Part shown: positions 26,435 to 38,754 of the stretch, one piece after another
Layout: each line of letters opens with the position of its first letter
Position numbering within the stretch: the stretch's first letter is position 1
Source of the DNA: Crotalaria pallida
Taxonomy: Eukaryota > Streptophyta > Magnoliopsida > Fabales > Fabaceae
Direction: 5' to 3'
DNA length: 64,000 nt
Assembly: GCA_037953625.1 (NCBI GenBank)
Contig: CM075651.1
Coordinates: 109,183,001 to 109,247,000, forward strand
The notes under the pieces: generated by a model
What the model was told of the DNA's origin: nothing
What the model saw: the letters and a program-made list of their open reading frames with translations, nothing else
Databases searched by the model: none
Translations under genes and position numbers: made by a program

Positions 26435-27943
26435 TATTATAAGACCTAATACACATTCCTAGACCATTCTAAGCCTATAGAATACTCTGTTATCCATTCT
26501 ACACTTGTTAGAACCTCCAAGGACTCATGCTGCACCCTCAATGTCCCTTGGGGTACTAATCAATGTTTAGGATCATTATAATGGTACTTATAAGACCTAA
26601 TACACATTCCTAGACCATTCTAAGTCTTTAGAATACTCTGTTCACCATTCTACAGTTTTTAGAACCTCCAAGGACTCATGCTGCACCCTCAATGTCCCTT
26701 GGGGACTCAAGCATTGTTTAGGATCATTCTAATGGTACTTATAAGACCTAATACACATTCCTAGACCATTCTTAGCCTTTAGAATACTCTCTTAACCATT
26801 CTACACTTGTTAGAACCTCCAAGGACTCATGCTACACCCTCTACGTCCCTTGGGGTACCATGCAATGTTTAGGATCATTCTAATGGTTATTATAAGTCCT
26901 AATACACATTCCTAGACCATTCTTAGCCTTTAGAATACTCTCTTAACCATTCTACACTTGTTAGAACTCCCAAGGACTGATGCTACACCCTCTACGTCCC
27001 TTGGGGACTCAAGCATTGTTTAGGATCATTCTAATGGTTCTTATATGACCTAATACACATTCCTAGACCATTCTAAACCTTTAGAATACTCTGTTAACCA
27101 TTCTACACTTGTTAGAACCTCCAAGGACTCATGCTACACCCTCTATGTCCCTTGGGGTACCATGCAATGTTTAGGATCATTCTAATGGTACTTATAAGAC
27201 CTAATACACATTCCTAGACCATTCTAAGCCTATAGAATACTCTGTTAACCATTCTACACTTGTTAGAACCTCGAAGGACTCATGCTACACCCTCAATGTC
27301 CCTTGGGGTACTAATCAATGTTTAGGATCATTCTAATGGTACTTATAAGACCTAATACACATTCCTAGACCATTCTAAACCTTTAGAATACTCTCTTAAC
27401 CATTCTACACTTGTTAGAACCTCCAAGGACTCATGCTACACCCTCTACGTAAATGGGGTAGCATGCAATGTTTAGGATCATTCTAATGGTTATTATAAGA
27501 CCTAATACACATTCCTAGACCATTCTAAGCCTATAGAATACTCTGTTATCCATTCTACACTTGTTAGAACCTCCAAGGACTCATGCTACACCCTCAATGT
27601 CCCTTGGGGTACTAATCAATGTTTAGGATCATTATAATGGTACTTATAAGACCTAATACACATTCCTAGACCATTCTAAGTCTTTAGAATACTCTGTTCA
27701 CCATTCTACACTTGTTAGAACCTCCAAGGACTCATGCTACACCCTCAATGTCCCTTGGGGACTCAAGCATTGTTTAGGATCATTCTAATGGTACTTATAA
27801 GACCTAATACACATTCCTAGACCATTCTTAGCCTTTAGAATACTCTCTTAACCATTCTACACTTGTTAGAACCTCCAAGGACTCATGCTACACCCTCTAC
27901 GTCCCTTGGGGTACCATGCAATGTTTAGGATCATTCTAATGGT
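26435..27943 (+). repeat. 1509-bp (10-mer) tandem duplication inside the 23-mer HOR
   Basis: This segment repeats 24926-26434: CAGTTTTTAG at 25144 recurs at 26653, an interval of 1509 bp (ten monomers minus 1). It explains why successive GAATTCGAAGG anchors are 3468 bp apart the first time and 4977 bp (3468+1509) the second time. One difference seen is CATGCTGCACC near 26530 where the parent has CATGCTACACC. Confidence 0.92.
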
Positions 27944-29225
27944 TATCATAAGTCCTAATACACATTCCTAGACCATTCTTAGCCTTTAGAATACTCTCTT
28001 AACCATTCTACACTTGTTAGAACTCCCAAGGACTGATGCTACACCCTCTACGTCCCTTGGGGACTCAAGCATTGTTTAGGATCATTCTAATGGTTCTTAT
28101 ATGACCTAATACACATTCCTAGACCATTCTAAACCTTTAGAATACTCTGTTAACCATTCTACACTTGTTAGAACCTCCAAGGACTCATGCTACACCCTCT
28201 ATGTCCCTTGGGGTACAATGCAATGTTTAGGATCATTCTAATGGTACTTATAAGACCTAATACACATTCCTAGACCATTCTAAGCCTATAGAATACTCTG
28301 TTAACCATTCTACACTTGTTAGAACCTCCAAGGACTCATGCTACACCCTCAATGTCCCTTGGGGTACTAATCAATGTTTAGGATCATTCTAATGGTACTT
28401 ATAAGACCTAATACACATTCCTAGACCATTCTAAACCTTTAGAATACTCTCTTAACCATTCTACACTTGTTAGAACCTCCAAGGACTCATGCTACACCCT
28501 CTACGTAAATGGGGTAGCATGCAATGTTTAGGATCATTCTAATGGTTATTATAAGACCTAATACACATTCGTAGACCATTCTAAGCCTATAGAATACTCT
28601 GTTATCCATTCTACACTTGTTAGAACCTCCAAGGACTCATGCTACACCCTCAATGTCCCTTGGGGTACTAATCAATGTTTAGGATCATTATAATGGTACT
28701 TATAAGACCTAATACACATTCCTAGACCATTCTAAACCTTTAGAATACTCTCTTAACCATTCTACACTTGTTAGAACCTCCAAGTACTCATGCTACACCC
28801 TCTACGTAAATGGGGTACCATGCAATGTTTAGGATCATTCTAATGGTTATTATAAGTCCTAATACACATTCCTAGACCATTCTTAGCCTTTAGAATACTC
28901 TCTTAACCATTCTACACTTGGTAGAACCTCCAAGGACTCATGCTACACCCTCTACGCCCCTTGGGGTACCATGCAATGTTTAGGATCATTCTAATGGTTA
29001 TTATAAGTCCTAATACACATTCCTAGACCATTCTTAGCCTTTAGAATACTCTCTTAACCATTCTACACTTGTTAGAACCTCCAAGGACTCATGCTACACC
29101 CTCTACGTAAATGGGGTACCATGCAATGTTTAGGATCATTCTAATGGTACTTATAAGACCTAATACACATTGTTAGACCATTCTAAGCCTTTAGAATACT
29201 CTCTTAACCATTCTACACTTGTTAG
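27944..29225 (+). repeat. 3468-bp HOR, copy 2, Q segment
   Basis: Second Q copy, 4977 bp after Q1 with the same markers (CATTCGTAGACC, CAAGTACTC at 28781, CTTGGTAGAACC). It ends immediately before the third GAATTCGAAGG anchor. Confidence 0.92.
28771..28920 (+). repeat. Representative type G monomer (ACGTAAATGGGG, 150 bp)
   Basis: A 150-bp monomer in which ACGTCCCTTGGGGTACC is replaced by ACGTAAATGGGGTACC: TCCCTT became TAAAT, one base shorter. This copy also has CAAGTACTC for CAAGGACTC. Type G is limited to about 22.4-38.8 kb, where it recurs at fixed places in the 3468-bp and 9-mer HORs. The change destroys the CCTTGG half of the CCAAGG/CCTTGG inverted repeat. Confidence 0.86.
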
Positions 29226-31411
29226 AATTCGAAGGACACATGCTACACCCTCTATGTCCCTTGGGGACTCAAGCAATGTTTAGGATCATTCTAAAGGTTC
29301 ATATATGTCCTAATACACATTCCTAGACCATTATAAGCCTTTAGAATACTCTGTTCACCATTCTACAGTTGTTAGAACCTCCAAGGACTCATGCTACACC
29401 CTCAATGTCCCTTGGGGACTCAAGCATTGTTTAGGATCATTCTAATGGTACTTATAAGACCTAATACACATTCCTAGACCATTCTTAGCCTTTAGAATAC
29501 TCTCTTAACCATTCTACACTTGTTAGAACCTCCAAGGACTCATGCTACACCCTCTACGTCCCTTGGGGTACCATGCAATGTTTAGGATCATTCTAATGGT
29601 TATTATAAGTCCTAATACACATTCCTAGACCATTCTTAGCCTTTAGAATACTCTCTTAACCATTCTACACTTGTTAGAACTCCCAAGGATTGATGCTACA
29701 CCCTCTACGTCCCTTGGGGACTCAAGCATTGTTTAGGATCATTCTAATGGTTCTTATATGACCTAATACACATTCCTAGACCATTCTAAACCTTTAGAAT
29801 ACTCTGTTAACCATTCTACACTTGTTAGAACCTCCAAGGACTCATGCTACACCCTCTATGTCCCTTGGGGTAGCATGCAATGTTTAGGATCATTCTAATG
29901 GTTATTATAAGACCTAATACACATTCCTAGACCATTCTAAGCCTATAGAATACTCTGTTATCCATTCTACACTTGTTAGAACCTCCAAGGACTCATGCTA
30001 CACCCTCAATGTCCCTTGGGGTACTAATCAATGTTTAGGATCATTATAATGGTACTTATAAGACCTAATACACATTCCTAGACCATTCTAAGTCTTTAGA
30101 ATACTCTGTTCACCATTCTACAGTTTTTAGAACCTCCAAGGACTCATGCTGCACCCTCAATGTCCCTTGGGGACTCAAGCATTGTTTAGGATCATTCTAA
30201 TGGTACTTATAAGACCTAATACACATTCCTAGACCATTCTTAGCCTTTAGAATACTCTCTTAACCATTCTACACTTGTTAGAACCTCCAAGGACTCATGC
30301 TACACCCTCTACGTCCCTTGGGGTACCATGCAATGTTTAGGATCATTCTAATGGTTATTATAAGTCCTAATACACATTCCTAGACCATTCTTAGCCTTTA
30401 GAATACTCTCTTAACCATTCTACACTTGTTAGAACTCCCAAGGACTGATGCTACACCCTCTACGTCCCTTGGGGACTCAAGCATTGTTTAGGATCATTCT
30501 AATGGTTCTTATATGACCTAATACACATTCCTAGACCATTCTAAACCTTTAGAATACTCTGTTAACCATTCTACACTTGTTAGAACCTCCAAGGACTCAT
30601 GCTACACCCTCTATGTCCCTTGGGGTACCATGCAATGTTTAGGATCATTCTAATGGTACTTATAAGACCTAATACACATTCCTAGACCATTCTAAGCCTA
30701 TAGAATACTCTGTTAACCATTCTACACTTGTTAGAACCTCGAAGGACTCATGCTACACCCTCAATGTCCCTTGGGGTACTAATCAATGTTTAGGATCATT
30801 CTAATGGTACTTATAAGACCTAATACACATTCCTAGACCATTCTAAACCTTTAGAATACTCTCTTAACCATTCTACACTTGTTAGAACCTCCAAGGACTC
30901 ATGCTACACCCTCTACGTAAATGGGGTAGCATGCAATGTTTAGGATCATTCTAATGGTTATTATAAGACCTAATACACATTCCTAGACCATTCTAAGCCT
31001 ATAGAATACTCTGTTATCCATTCTACACTTGTTAGAACCTCCAAGGACTCATGCTACACCCTCAATGTCCCTTGGGGTACTAATCAATGTTTAGGATCAT
31101 TATAATGGTACTTATAAGACCTAATACACATTCCTAGACCATTCTAAGTCTTTAGAATACTCTGTTCACCATTCTACACTTGTTAGAACCTCCAAGGACT
31201 CATGCTACACCCTCAATGTCCCTTGGGGACTCAAGCATTGTTTAGGATCATTCTAATGGTACTTATAAGACCTAATACACATTCCTAGACCATTCTTAGC
31301 CTTTAGAATACTCTCTTAACCATTCTACACTTGTTAGAACCTCCAAGGACTCATGCTACACCCTCTACGTCCCTTGGGGTACCATGCAATGTTTAGGATC
31401 ATTCTAATGGT
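29226..31411 (+). repeat. 3468-bp HOR, copy 3, P segment
   Basis: Third P copy, lacking the 1509-bp extra duplication, so it continues into Q as copy 1 does. Anchors: GAATTCGAAGG 29226, CAGTTTTTAG 30121, CCTCGAAGG near 30738. Confidence 0.92.
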
Positions 31412-32616
31412 TATCATAAGTCCTAATACACATTCCTAGACCATTCTTAGCCTTTAGAATACTCTCTTAACCATTCTACACTTGTTAGAACTCCCAAGGA
31501 CTGATGCTACACCCTCTACGTCCCTTGGGGACTCAAGCATTGTTTAGGATCATTCTAATGGTTCTTATATGACCTAATACACATTCCTAGACCATTCTAA
31601 ACCTTTAGAATACTCTGTTAACCATTCTACACTTGTTAGAACCTCCAAGGACTCATGCTACACCCTCTATGTCCCTTGGGGTACAATGCAATGTTTAGGA
31701 TCATTCTAATGGTACTTATAAGACCTAATACACATTCCTAGACCATTCTAAGCCTATAGAATACTCTGTTAACCATTCTACACTTGTTAGAACCTCCAAG
31801 GACTCATGCTACACCCTCAATGTCCCTTGGGGTACTAATCAATGTTTAGGATCATTCTAATGGTACTTATAAGACCTAATACACATTCCTAGACCATTCT
31901 AAACCTTTAGAATACTCTCTTAACCATTCTACACTTGTTAGAACCTCCAAGGACTCATGCTACACCCTCTACGTAAATGGGGTAGCATGCAATGTTTAGG
32001 ATCATTCTAATGGTTATTATAAGACCTAATACACATTCGTAGACCATTCTAAGCCTATAGAATACTCTGTTATCCATTCTACACTTGTTAGAACCTCCAA
32101 GGACTCATGCTACACCCTCAATGTCCCTTGGGGTACTAATCAATGTTTAGGATCATTATAATGGTACTTATAAGACCTAATACACATTCCTAGACCATAC
32201 TAAACCTTTAGAATACTCTCTTAACCATTCTACACTTGTTAGAACCTCCAAGTACTCATGCTACACCCTCTACGTAAATGGGGTACCATGCAATGTTTAG
32301 GATCATTCTAATGGTTATTATAAGTCCTAATACACATTCCTAGACCATTCTTAGCCTTTAGAATACTCTCTTAACCATTCTACACTTGGTAGAACCTCCA
32401 AGGACTCATGCTACACCCTCTACGCCCCTTGGGGTACCATGCAATGTTTAGGATCATTCTAATGGTTATTATAAGTCCTAATACACATTCCTAGACCATT
32501 CTTAGCCTTTAGAATACTCTCTTAACCATTCTACACTTGTTAGAACCTCCAAGGACTCATGCTACACCCTCTACGTAAATGGGGTACCATGCAATGTTTA
32601 GGATCATTCTAATGGT
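31412..32616 (+). repeat. 3468-bp HOR, copy 3, Q segment (truncated)
   Basis: Third Q copy, matching 27944-29148 at 3468 bp with one visible substitution (GACCATACTAAACC for GACCATTCTAAACC). It leaves the pattern at about 32616, where Q2 has GGTACTTATAAGACC and this copy has GGTTATTATAAGTCC followed by the 9-mer HOR. Confidence 0.9.
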
Positions 32617-33860
32617 TATTATAAGTCCTAACACACATTCCTAGACCATTCTTAGCCTTTAGAATACTCTCTTAACCATTCTACACTTGTTAGAACTCCC
32701 AAGGACTGATGCTACACCCTCTACGTCCCTTGGGGACTCAAGCATTGTTTAGGATCATTCTAATGGTTCTTATATGACCTAATACACATTCCTAGACCAT
32801 TCTAAACCTTTAGAATACTCTGTTAACCATTCTACACTTGTTAGAACCTCCAAGGACTCATGCTACACCCTCAATGTCCCTTGGGGTACTAATCAATGTT
32901 TAGGATCATTCTAATGGTACTTATAAGACCTAATACACATTCCTAGACCATTCTAAGCCTTTAGAATACTATCTTAACCATTCTACACTTTTTAGAACCT
33001 CCAAGGACTCATGCTACACCCTCTACGTCCCTTGGGGTACCATGCAATGTTTAGGATCATTCTAATGGTTATGTCCTAATACACATTCCTAGACCATTCT
33101 TAGCCTTTAGAATACTCTCTTAACCATTCTACACTTGTTAGAACCTCCAAGGACTCATGCTACACCCTCTACGTAAATGGGGTACCATGCAATGTTTAGG
33201 ATCATTCTAATGGTTATTATAAGTCCTAACACACATTCCTAGACCATTCTTAGCCTTTAGAATACTCTCTTAACCATTCTACACTTGTTAGAACTCCCAA
33301 GGACTGATGCTACACCTTCTACGTCCCTTGGGGACTCAAGCATTGTTTAGGATCATTCTAATGGTTCTTATATGACCTAATACACATTCATAGACCATTC
33401 TAAACCTTTAGAATACTCTGTTAACCATTCTACACTTGTTAGAACCTCCAAGGACTCATGCTACAGCCTCAATGTCCCTTGGGGTACTAATCAATGTTTA
33501 GGATCATTCTAATGGTACTTATAAGACCTAATACACATTCCTAGACCATTCTAAGCCTTTAGAATACTATCTTAACCATTCTACACTTGTTAGAACCTCC
33601 AAGGAATCATGCTACACCCTCTACGTCCCTTGGGGTACCATGCAATGTTTAGGATCATTCTAATGGTTATTATAAGTCCTAATACACATTCCTAGACCAT
33701 TCTTAGCCTTTAGAATACTCTCTTAACCATTCTACACTTGTTAGAACCTCCAAGGACTCATGCTACACCCTCTACGTCCCTTGGGGTACATGCAATGTTT
33801 AGGATCATTCTAATGGTTATTATAAGTCCTAATACACATTCCTAGACCATTCTTAGCCTT
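32617..33860 (+). repeat. 9-mer HOR (~1358 bp), leading partial copies
   Basis: Monomer order is related to the following HOR but rearranged: the CCTAACACACATT marker at 32629 recurs at 33227, only 598 bp later (four monomers minus 6), then at 34584 (1357 bp, nine monomers minus 2). A five-base deletion at 33065-33080 (GGTTATGTCC for GGTTATTATAAGTCC) lies between. Confidence 0.85.
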
Positions 33861-35219
33861 GAGAATACTCTCTTAACCATTCTACACTTGTTAGAACTCC
33901 CAAGGACTGATGCTACACCCTCTACGTCCCTTGGGGACTCAATCATTGTTTAGGATCATTCTAATGGTTCTTATATGACCTAATACACATTCCTAGACCA
34001 TTCCAAACCTTTAGAATACTCTGTTAACCATTCTACACTTGTTAGAACCTCCAAGGACTCATGCTACACCCTCAATGTCCCTTGGGGTACTAATCAATGT
34101 TTAGGATCATTCTAATGGTACTTATAAGACCTAATACACATTCCTAGACCATTCTAAGCCTTTAGAATACTATCTTAACCATTCTACACTTGTTAGAACC
34201 TCCAAGGACTCATGCTACACCCTCTACGTCTCTTGGGGTACCATGCAATGTTTAGGATCATTCTAATGGTTATTATAAGTCCTAATACACATTCCTAGAC
34301 CATTCTTAGCCTTTAGAATACTCTCTTAACCATTCTACACTTGTTAGAACCTCCAAGGACTCATGCTACACCCTCTACGCCACTTGGGGTACCATGCAAT
34401 GTTTAGGATCATTCTAATGGTTATTATAAGTCCTAATACACATTCCTAGACCATTCTTAGCCTTTAGAATACTCTCTTAACCATTCTACACTTGTTAGAA
34501 CCTCCAAGGACTCATGCTACACCCTCTACGTAAATGGGGTACCATGCAATGTTTAGGATCATTCTAATGGTTATTATAAGTCCTAACACACATTCCTAGA
34601 CCATTCTTAGCCTTTAGAATACTCTCTTAACCATTCTACACTTGTTAGAACTCCCAAGGACTGATGCTACACCCTCTACGTCCCTTGGGGACTCAAGCAT
34701 TGTTTAGGATCATTCTAATGGTTCTTATATGACCTAATACACATTCATAGACCATTCTAAACCTTTAGAATACTCTGTTAACCATTCTACACTTGTTAGA
34801 AACTCCAAGGACTCATGCTACAGCCTCAAAGTCCCTTGGGGTACTAATCAATGTTTAGGATCATTCTAATGGTACTTATAAGACCTAATACACATTCCTA
34901 GACCATTCTAAGCCTTTAGAATACTATCTTAACCATTCTACACTTGTTAGAACCTCCAAGGAATCATGCTAAACCCCTCTACGTCCCTTGGGGTACCATG
35001 CAATGTTTAGGATCATTCTAATGGTTATTATAAGTCCTAATACACATTCCTAGACCATTCTTAGCCTTTAGAATACTCTCTTAACCATTCTACACTTGTT
35101 AGAACCTTCAAGGACTCATGCTACACCCTCTACGTCCCTTGGGGTACCATGCAATGTTTAGGATCATTCTAATGGTTATTATAAGTCCTAATACACATTC
35201 CTAGACCATTCTTAGCCTT
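33861..35219 (+). repeat. 9-mer HOR, copy 1
   Basis: Anchored on GCCTTGAGAATACTC (for GCCTTTAGAATACTC) at 33861, 35220, 36578 and 37776. The unit has types A, B, C and G in fixed order, with GAACTCCCAAGGACTGATGC before the B copy and GTACTAATC in the C copy. Copies show more differences than the 3468-bp HOR, so this amplification is somewhat older. Confidence 0.88.
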
Positions 35220-36577
35220 GAGAATACTCTCTTAACCATTCTACACTTGTTAGAACTCCCAAGGACTGATGCTACACCCTCTACGTCCCTTGGGGACTCA
35301 AGCATTGTTTAGGATCATTCTAATGGTTCTTATATGACCTAATACACATTCCTAGACCATTCTAAACCTTTAGAATACTCTGTTAACCATTCTACACTTG
35401 TTAGAACCTCCAAGGACTCATGCTACACCCTCAATGTCCCTTGGGGTACTAATCAATGTTTAGGATCATTCTAATGGTACTTATACGACCTAATACACAT
35501 TCCTAGACCATTCTAAGCCTTTAGAATACTATCTTAACCGTTCTACACTTGTTAGAACCTCCAAGGACTCATGCTACACCCTCTACGTCCCTTGGGGTAC
35601 CATGCAATGTTTAGGATCATTCTAATGTTTATTATAAGTCCTAATACACATTCCTAGACCATTCTTAGCCTTTAGAATACTCTCTTAACCATTCTACACT
35701 TGTTAGAACCTCCAAGGACTCATGCTACACCCTCTACGCCACTTGGGGTACCATGCAATGTTTAGGATCATTCTAATGGTTATTATAAGTCCTAATACAC
35801 ATTCCTAGACCATTCTTAGCCTTTAGAATACTCTCTTAACCATTCTACACTTGTTAGAACCTCCAAGGACTCATGCTACACCCTCTACGTAAATGAGGTA
35901 CCATGCAATGTTTAGGATCATTCTAATGGTTATTATAAGTCCTAATACACATTCCTAGACCATTCTTAGCCTTTAGAATACTCTCTTAACCATTCTACAC
36001 TTGTTAGAACTCCCAAGGACTGATGCTACACCCTCTACGTCCCTTGGGGACTCAAGCATTGTTTAGGATCATTCTAATGGTTCTTATATGACCTAATACA
36101 CATTTCTAGACCATTCTAAACCTTTAGAATACTCTATTAACCATTCTACAGTTGTTAGAACCTCCAAGGACTCATGCTACACCCTCAATGTCCCTTGGGG
36201 TACTAATCAATGTTTAGGATCATTCTAATGGTACTTATAAGACCTAATACACATTCCTAGACCATTCTAAGCCTTTAGAATACTATCTTAACCATTCTAC
36301 ACTTGTTAGAACCTCCAAGGACTCATGCTACACCCTCTACGTCCCTTGGGGTACCATGCAATGTTTTGGATCATTCTAATGGTTATTATAAGTCCTAATA
36401 CACATTCCTAGACCATTCTTAGCCTTTAGAATACTCTCTTAACCATTCTACACTTGTTTGAACCTCCAAGGACTCATGCTACACCCTCTACGTCCCTTGG
36501 GGTACCATGCAATGTTTAGGATCATTCTAATGGTTATTATAAGTCCTAATACACATTCCTAGACCATTCTTAGACTT
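35220..36577 (+). repeat. 9-mer HOR, copy 2
   Basis: 1358 bp, same monomer order as copy 1. Copy-specific changes include CTTATACGACC, ACCGTTCTAC and a G-type copy with AAATGAGG. Confidence 0.88.
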
Positions 36578-37775
36578 GAGAATACTCTCTTAACCATTCT
36601 ACACTTGTTAGAACTCCCAAGGACTGATGCTACACCCTCTACGTCCCTTGGGGACTCAAGCATTGTTTAGGATCATTCTAATGGTTCTTATATGACCTAA
36701 TACACATTCCTAGACCATTCTAAACCTTTAGAATATTCTGTTAACCATTCTACACTTGTTAGAACCTCCAAGGACTCATGCTACACCCTCAATGTCCCTT
36801 GGGGTACTAATCAATGTTTAGGATCATTCTAATGGTACTTATAAGACCTAATACACATTCCTAGACCATTCTAAGCCTTTAGAATACAATCTTAACCATT
36901 TTACACTTGTTAGAACCTCCAAGGACTCATGCTACACCCTCTACGTCCCTTGGGGTACCATGCAATGTTTAGGATCATTCTAATGGTTATTATAAGTCCT
37001 AATACACATTCCTAGACCATTCTTAGCCTTTAGAATACTCTCTTAACCATTCTACACTTGTTAGAACCTCGAAGGACTCATGCTACACCCTCTACGCCAC
37101 TTGGGGTACCATGCAATGTTTAGGATCATTCTAATGGTTATTATAAGTCCTAATACACATTCCTAGACCATTCTTAGCCTTTAGAATACTCTCTTAACCA
37201 TTCTACACTTGTTAGAACCTCCAAGGACTCATGCTACACCCTCTAGGTACCATGCAATGTTTAGGATCATTCTAATGGTTATTATAAGTCCTAATACACA
37301 TTCCTAGACCATTCTTAGCCTTTAGAATACTCTCTTAACCATTCTACACTTGTTAGAACCTCCAAGGACTCATGCTACACCCTCAATGTCCCTTGGGGTA
37401 CTAATCAATGTTTAGGATCATTCTAATGGTACTTATAAGACCTAATACACATTCCTAGACCATTCTAAGCCTTTAGAATACTATCATAACCATTCTACAC
37501 TTGTTAGAACCTCCAAGGACTCATGCTACACCCTCTACGTCCCTTGGGGTACCATGCAATGTTTAGGATCATTCTAATGGTTATTATAAGTCCTAATACA
37601 CATTCCTAGACCATTCTTAGCCTTTAGAATTCTCTCTTAACCATTCTACACTTTTTAGAACCTCCAAGGACTCATGCTACACCCTCTACGTCCCTTGGGG
37701 TACCGTGCAATGTTTAGGATCATTCTAATGGTTATTATAAGTCCTAATACGCATTCCTAGACCATTCTTAGCCTT
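36578..37775 (+). repeat. 9-mer HOR, copy 3 (shortened to 1198 bp)
   Basis: About 160 bp shorter than its neighbours: one monomer is missing and a 10-bp deletion sits at 37241-37250, where CTCTACGTCCCTTGGGGTACC is reduced to CTCTAGGTACC. The deletion removes the main CpG and the CCTTGG arm. Confidence 0.87.
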
Positions 37776-38754
37776 GAGAATACTCTCTTAACCATTCTAC
37801 ACTTGTTAGAACTCCCAAGGACTGATGCTACACCCTCTACGTCCCTTGGGGACTTAAGCATTGTTTAGGATCATTCTAATGGTTCTTATATGACCTAATA
37901 CACATTCCTAGACCATTCTAAACCTTTAGAATACTCTCTTAACCATTCTAGACTTGTTAGAACCTCCAAGGACTCATGCTACACCCTCTATGTCCCTTGC
38001 AGAATAAATCAATGTTTAGGATCATTCTAATGGTACTTATAAGACCTAATACACATTCCTAGACCATTCTAAGCCTTTAGAATACTCTCTTAACCATTCT
38101 ACACTTGTTAAAACCACCAAGGACTCAAGTTACACCCTCTACGTCCCTTGGGGTACCATGCAATGTTTAGGATCATTCTAATGGTTATTATAAGTCCTAA
38201 TACACATTCCTAGACCATTCTAAGCATTTAGAATACTCTCTTAACCATTCTACACTTGTTAGAACTGCCAAGGACTGATGCTACACCCTCTACGTCCCTT
38301 GGGGAGTCAAGCATTGTTTAGGATCATTCTAATGGTTCTTATATGACCTAATACACATTCCTAGACCATTCTAAACCTTTAGAATACTCTCTTAACCATT
38401 CTACACTTGTTAGAACCTCCAAGGACTCATGCTACAACCTATACCTCCCTTGGGGACTCTAGCATTGTTTAGGATCATTCTAATGGTTCTTATAAGACCT
38501 AATACACATTCCTAGACCATTCTAAGCCTATAGAATACTCTGTTAACCATTCTACACTTGTTAGAACCTCCAAGGACTCATGCTACACCCTCAATGTCCC
38601 TTGGGGTACTAATCAATGTTTAGGATCATTCTAATGGTATTTATAAGACCAAATACACATTCCTAGACCATTCTAAACCTTTAGAATACTCTCTTAACCA
38701 TTCTATACTTGTTAGAACCTCCAAGGACTCATGCTACACCCTCTACGTAAATGG
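37776..38754 (+). repeat. Transition between 9-mer and 7-mer HORs
   Basis: About six monomers of types B, A, C and G, plus a rare form with CTTGCAGAATAAATCAATG near 37998, a relative of type D. The same rare form (AGAACAAATC) recurs inside the next HOR near 39.66 and 40.72 kb. No other sequence is present. Confidence 0.8.

Noticed and set aside
20781..32616. Assembly artefact as the sole explanation of near-identical 3.4 kb copies
   Set aside because: Not excluded, but small copy-specific differences (GGTTCTTAT/GGTACTTAT, CATTCTAAACC/CATACTAAACC, the 1509-bp extra segment) argue that the copies are real. Kept as a caveat in the finding.
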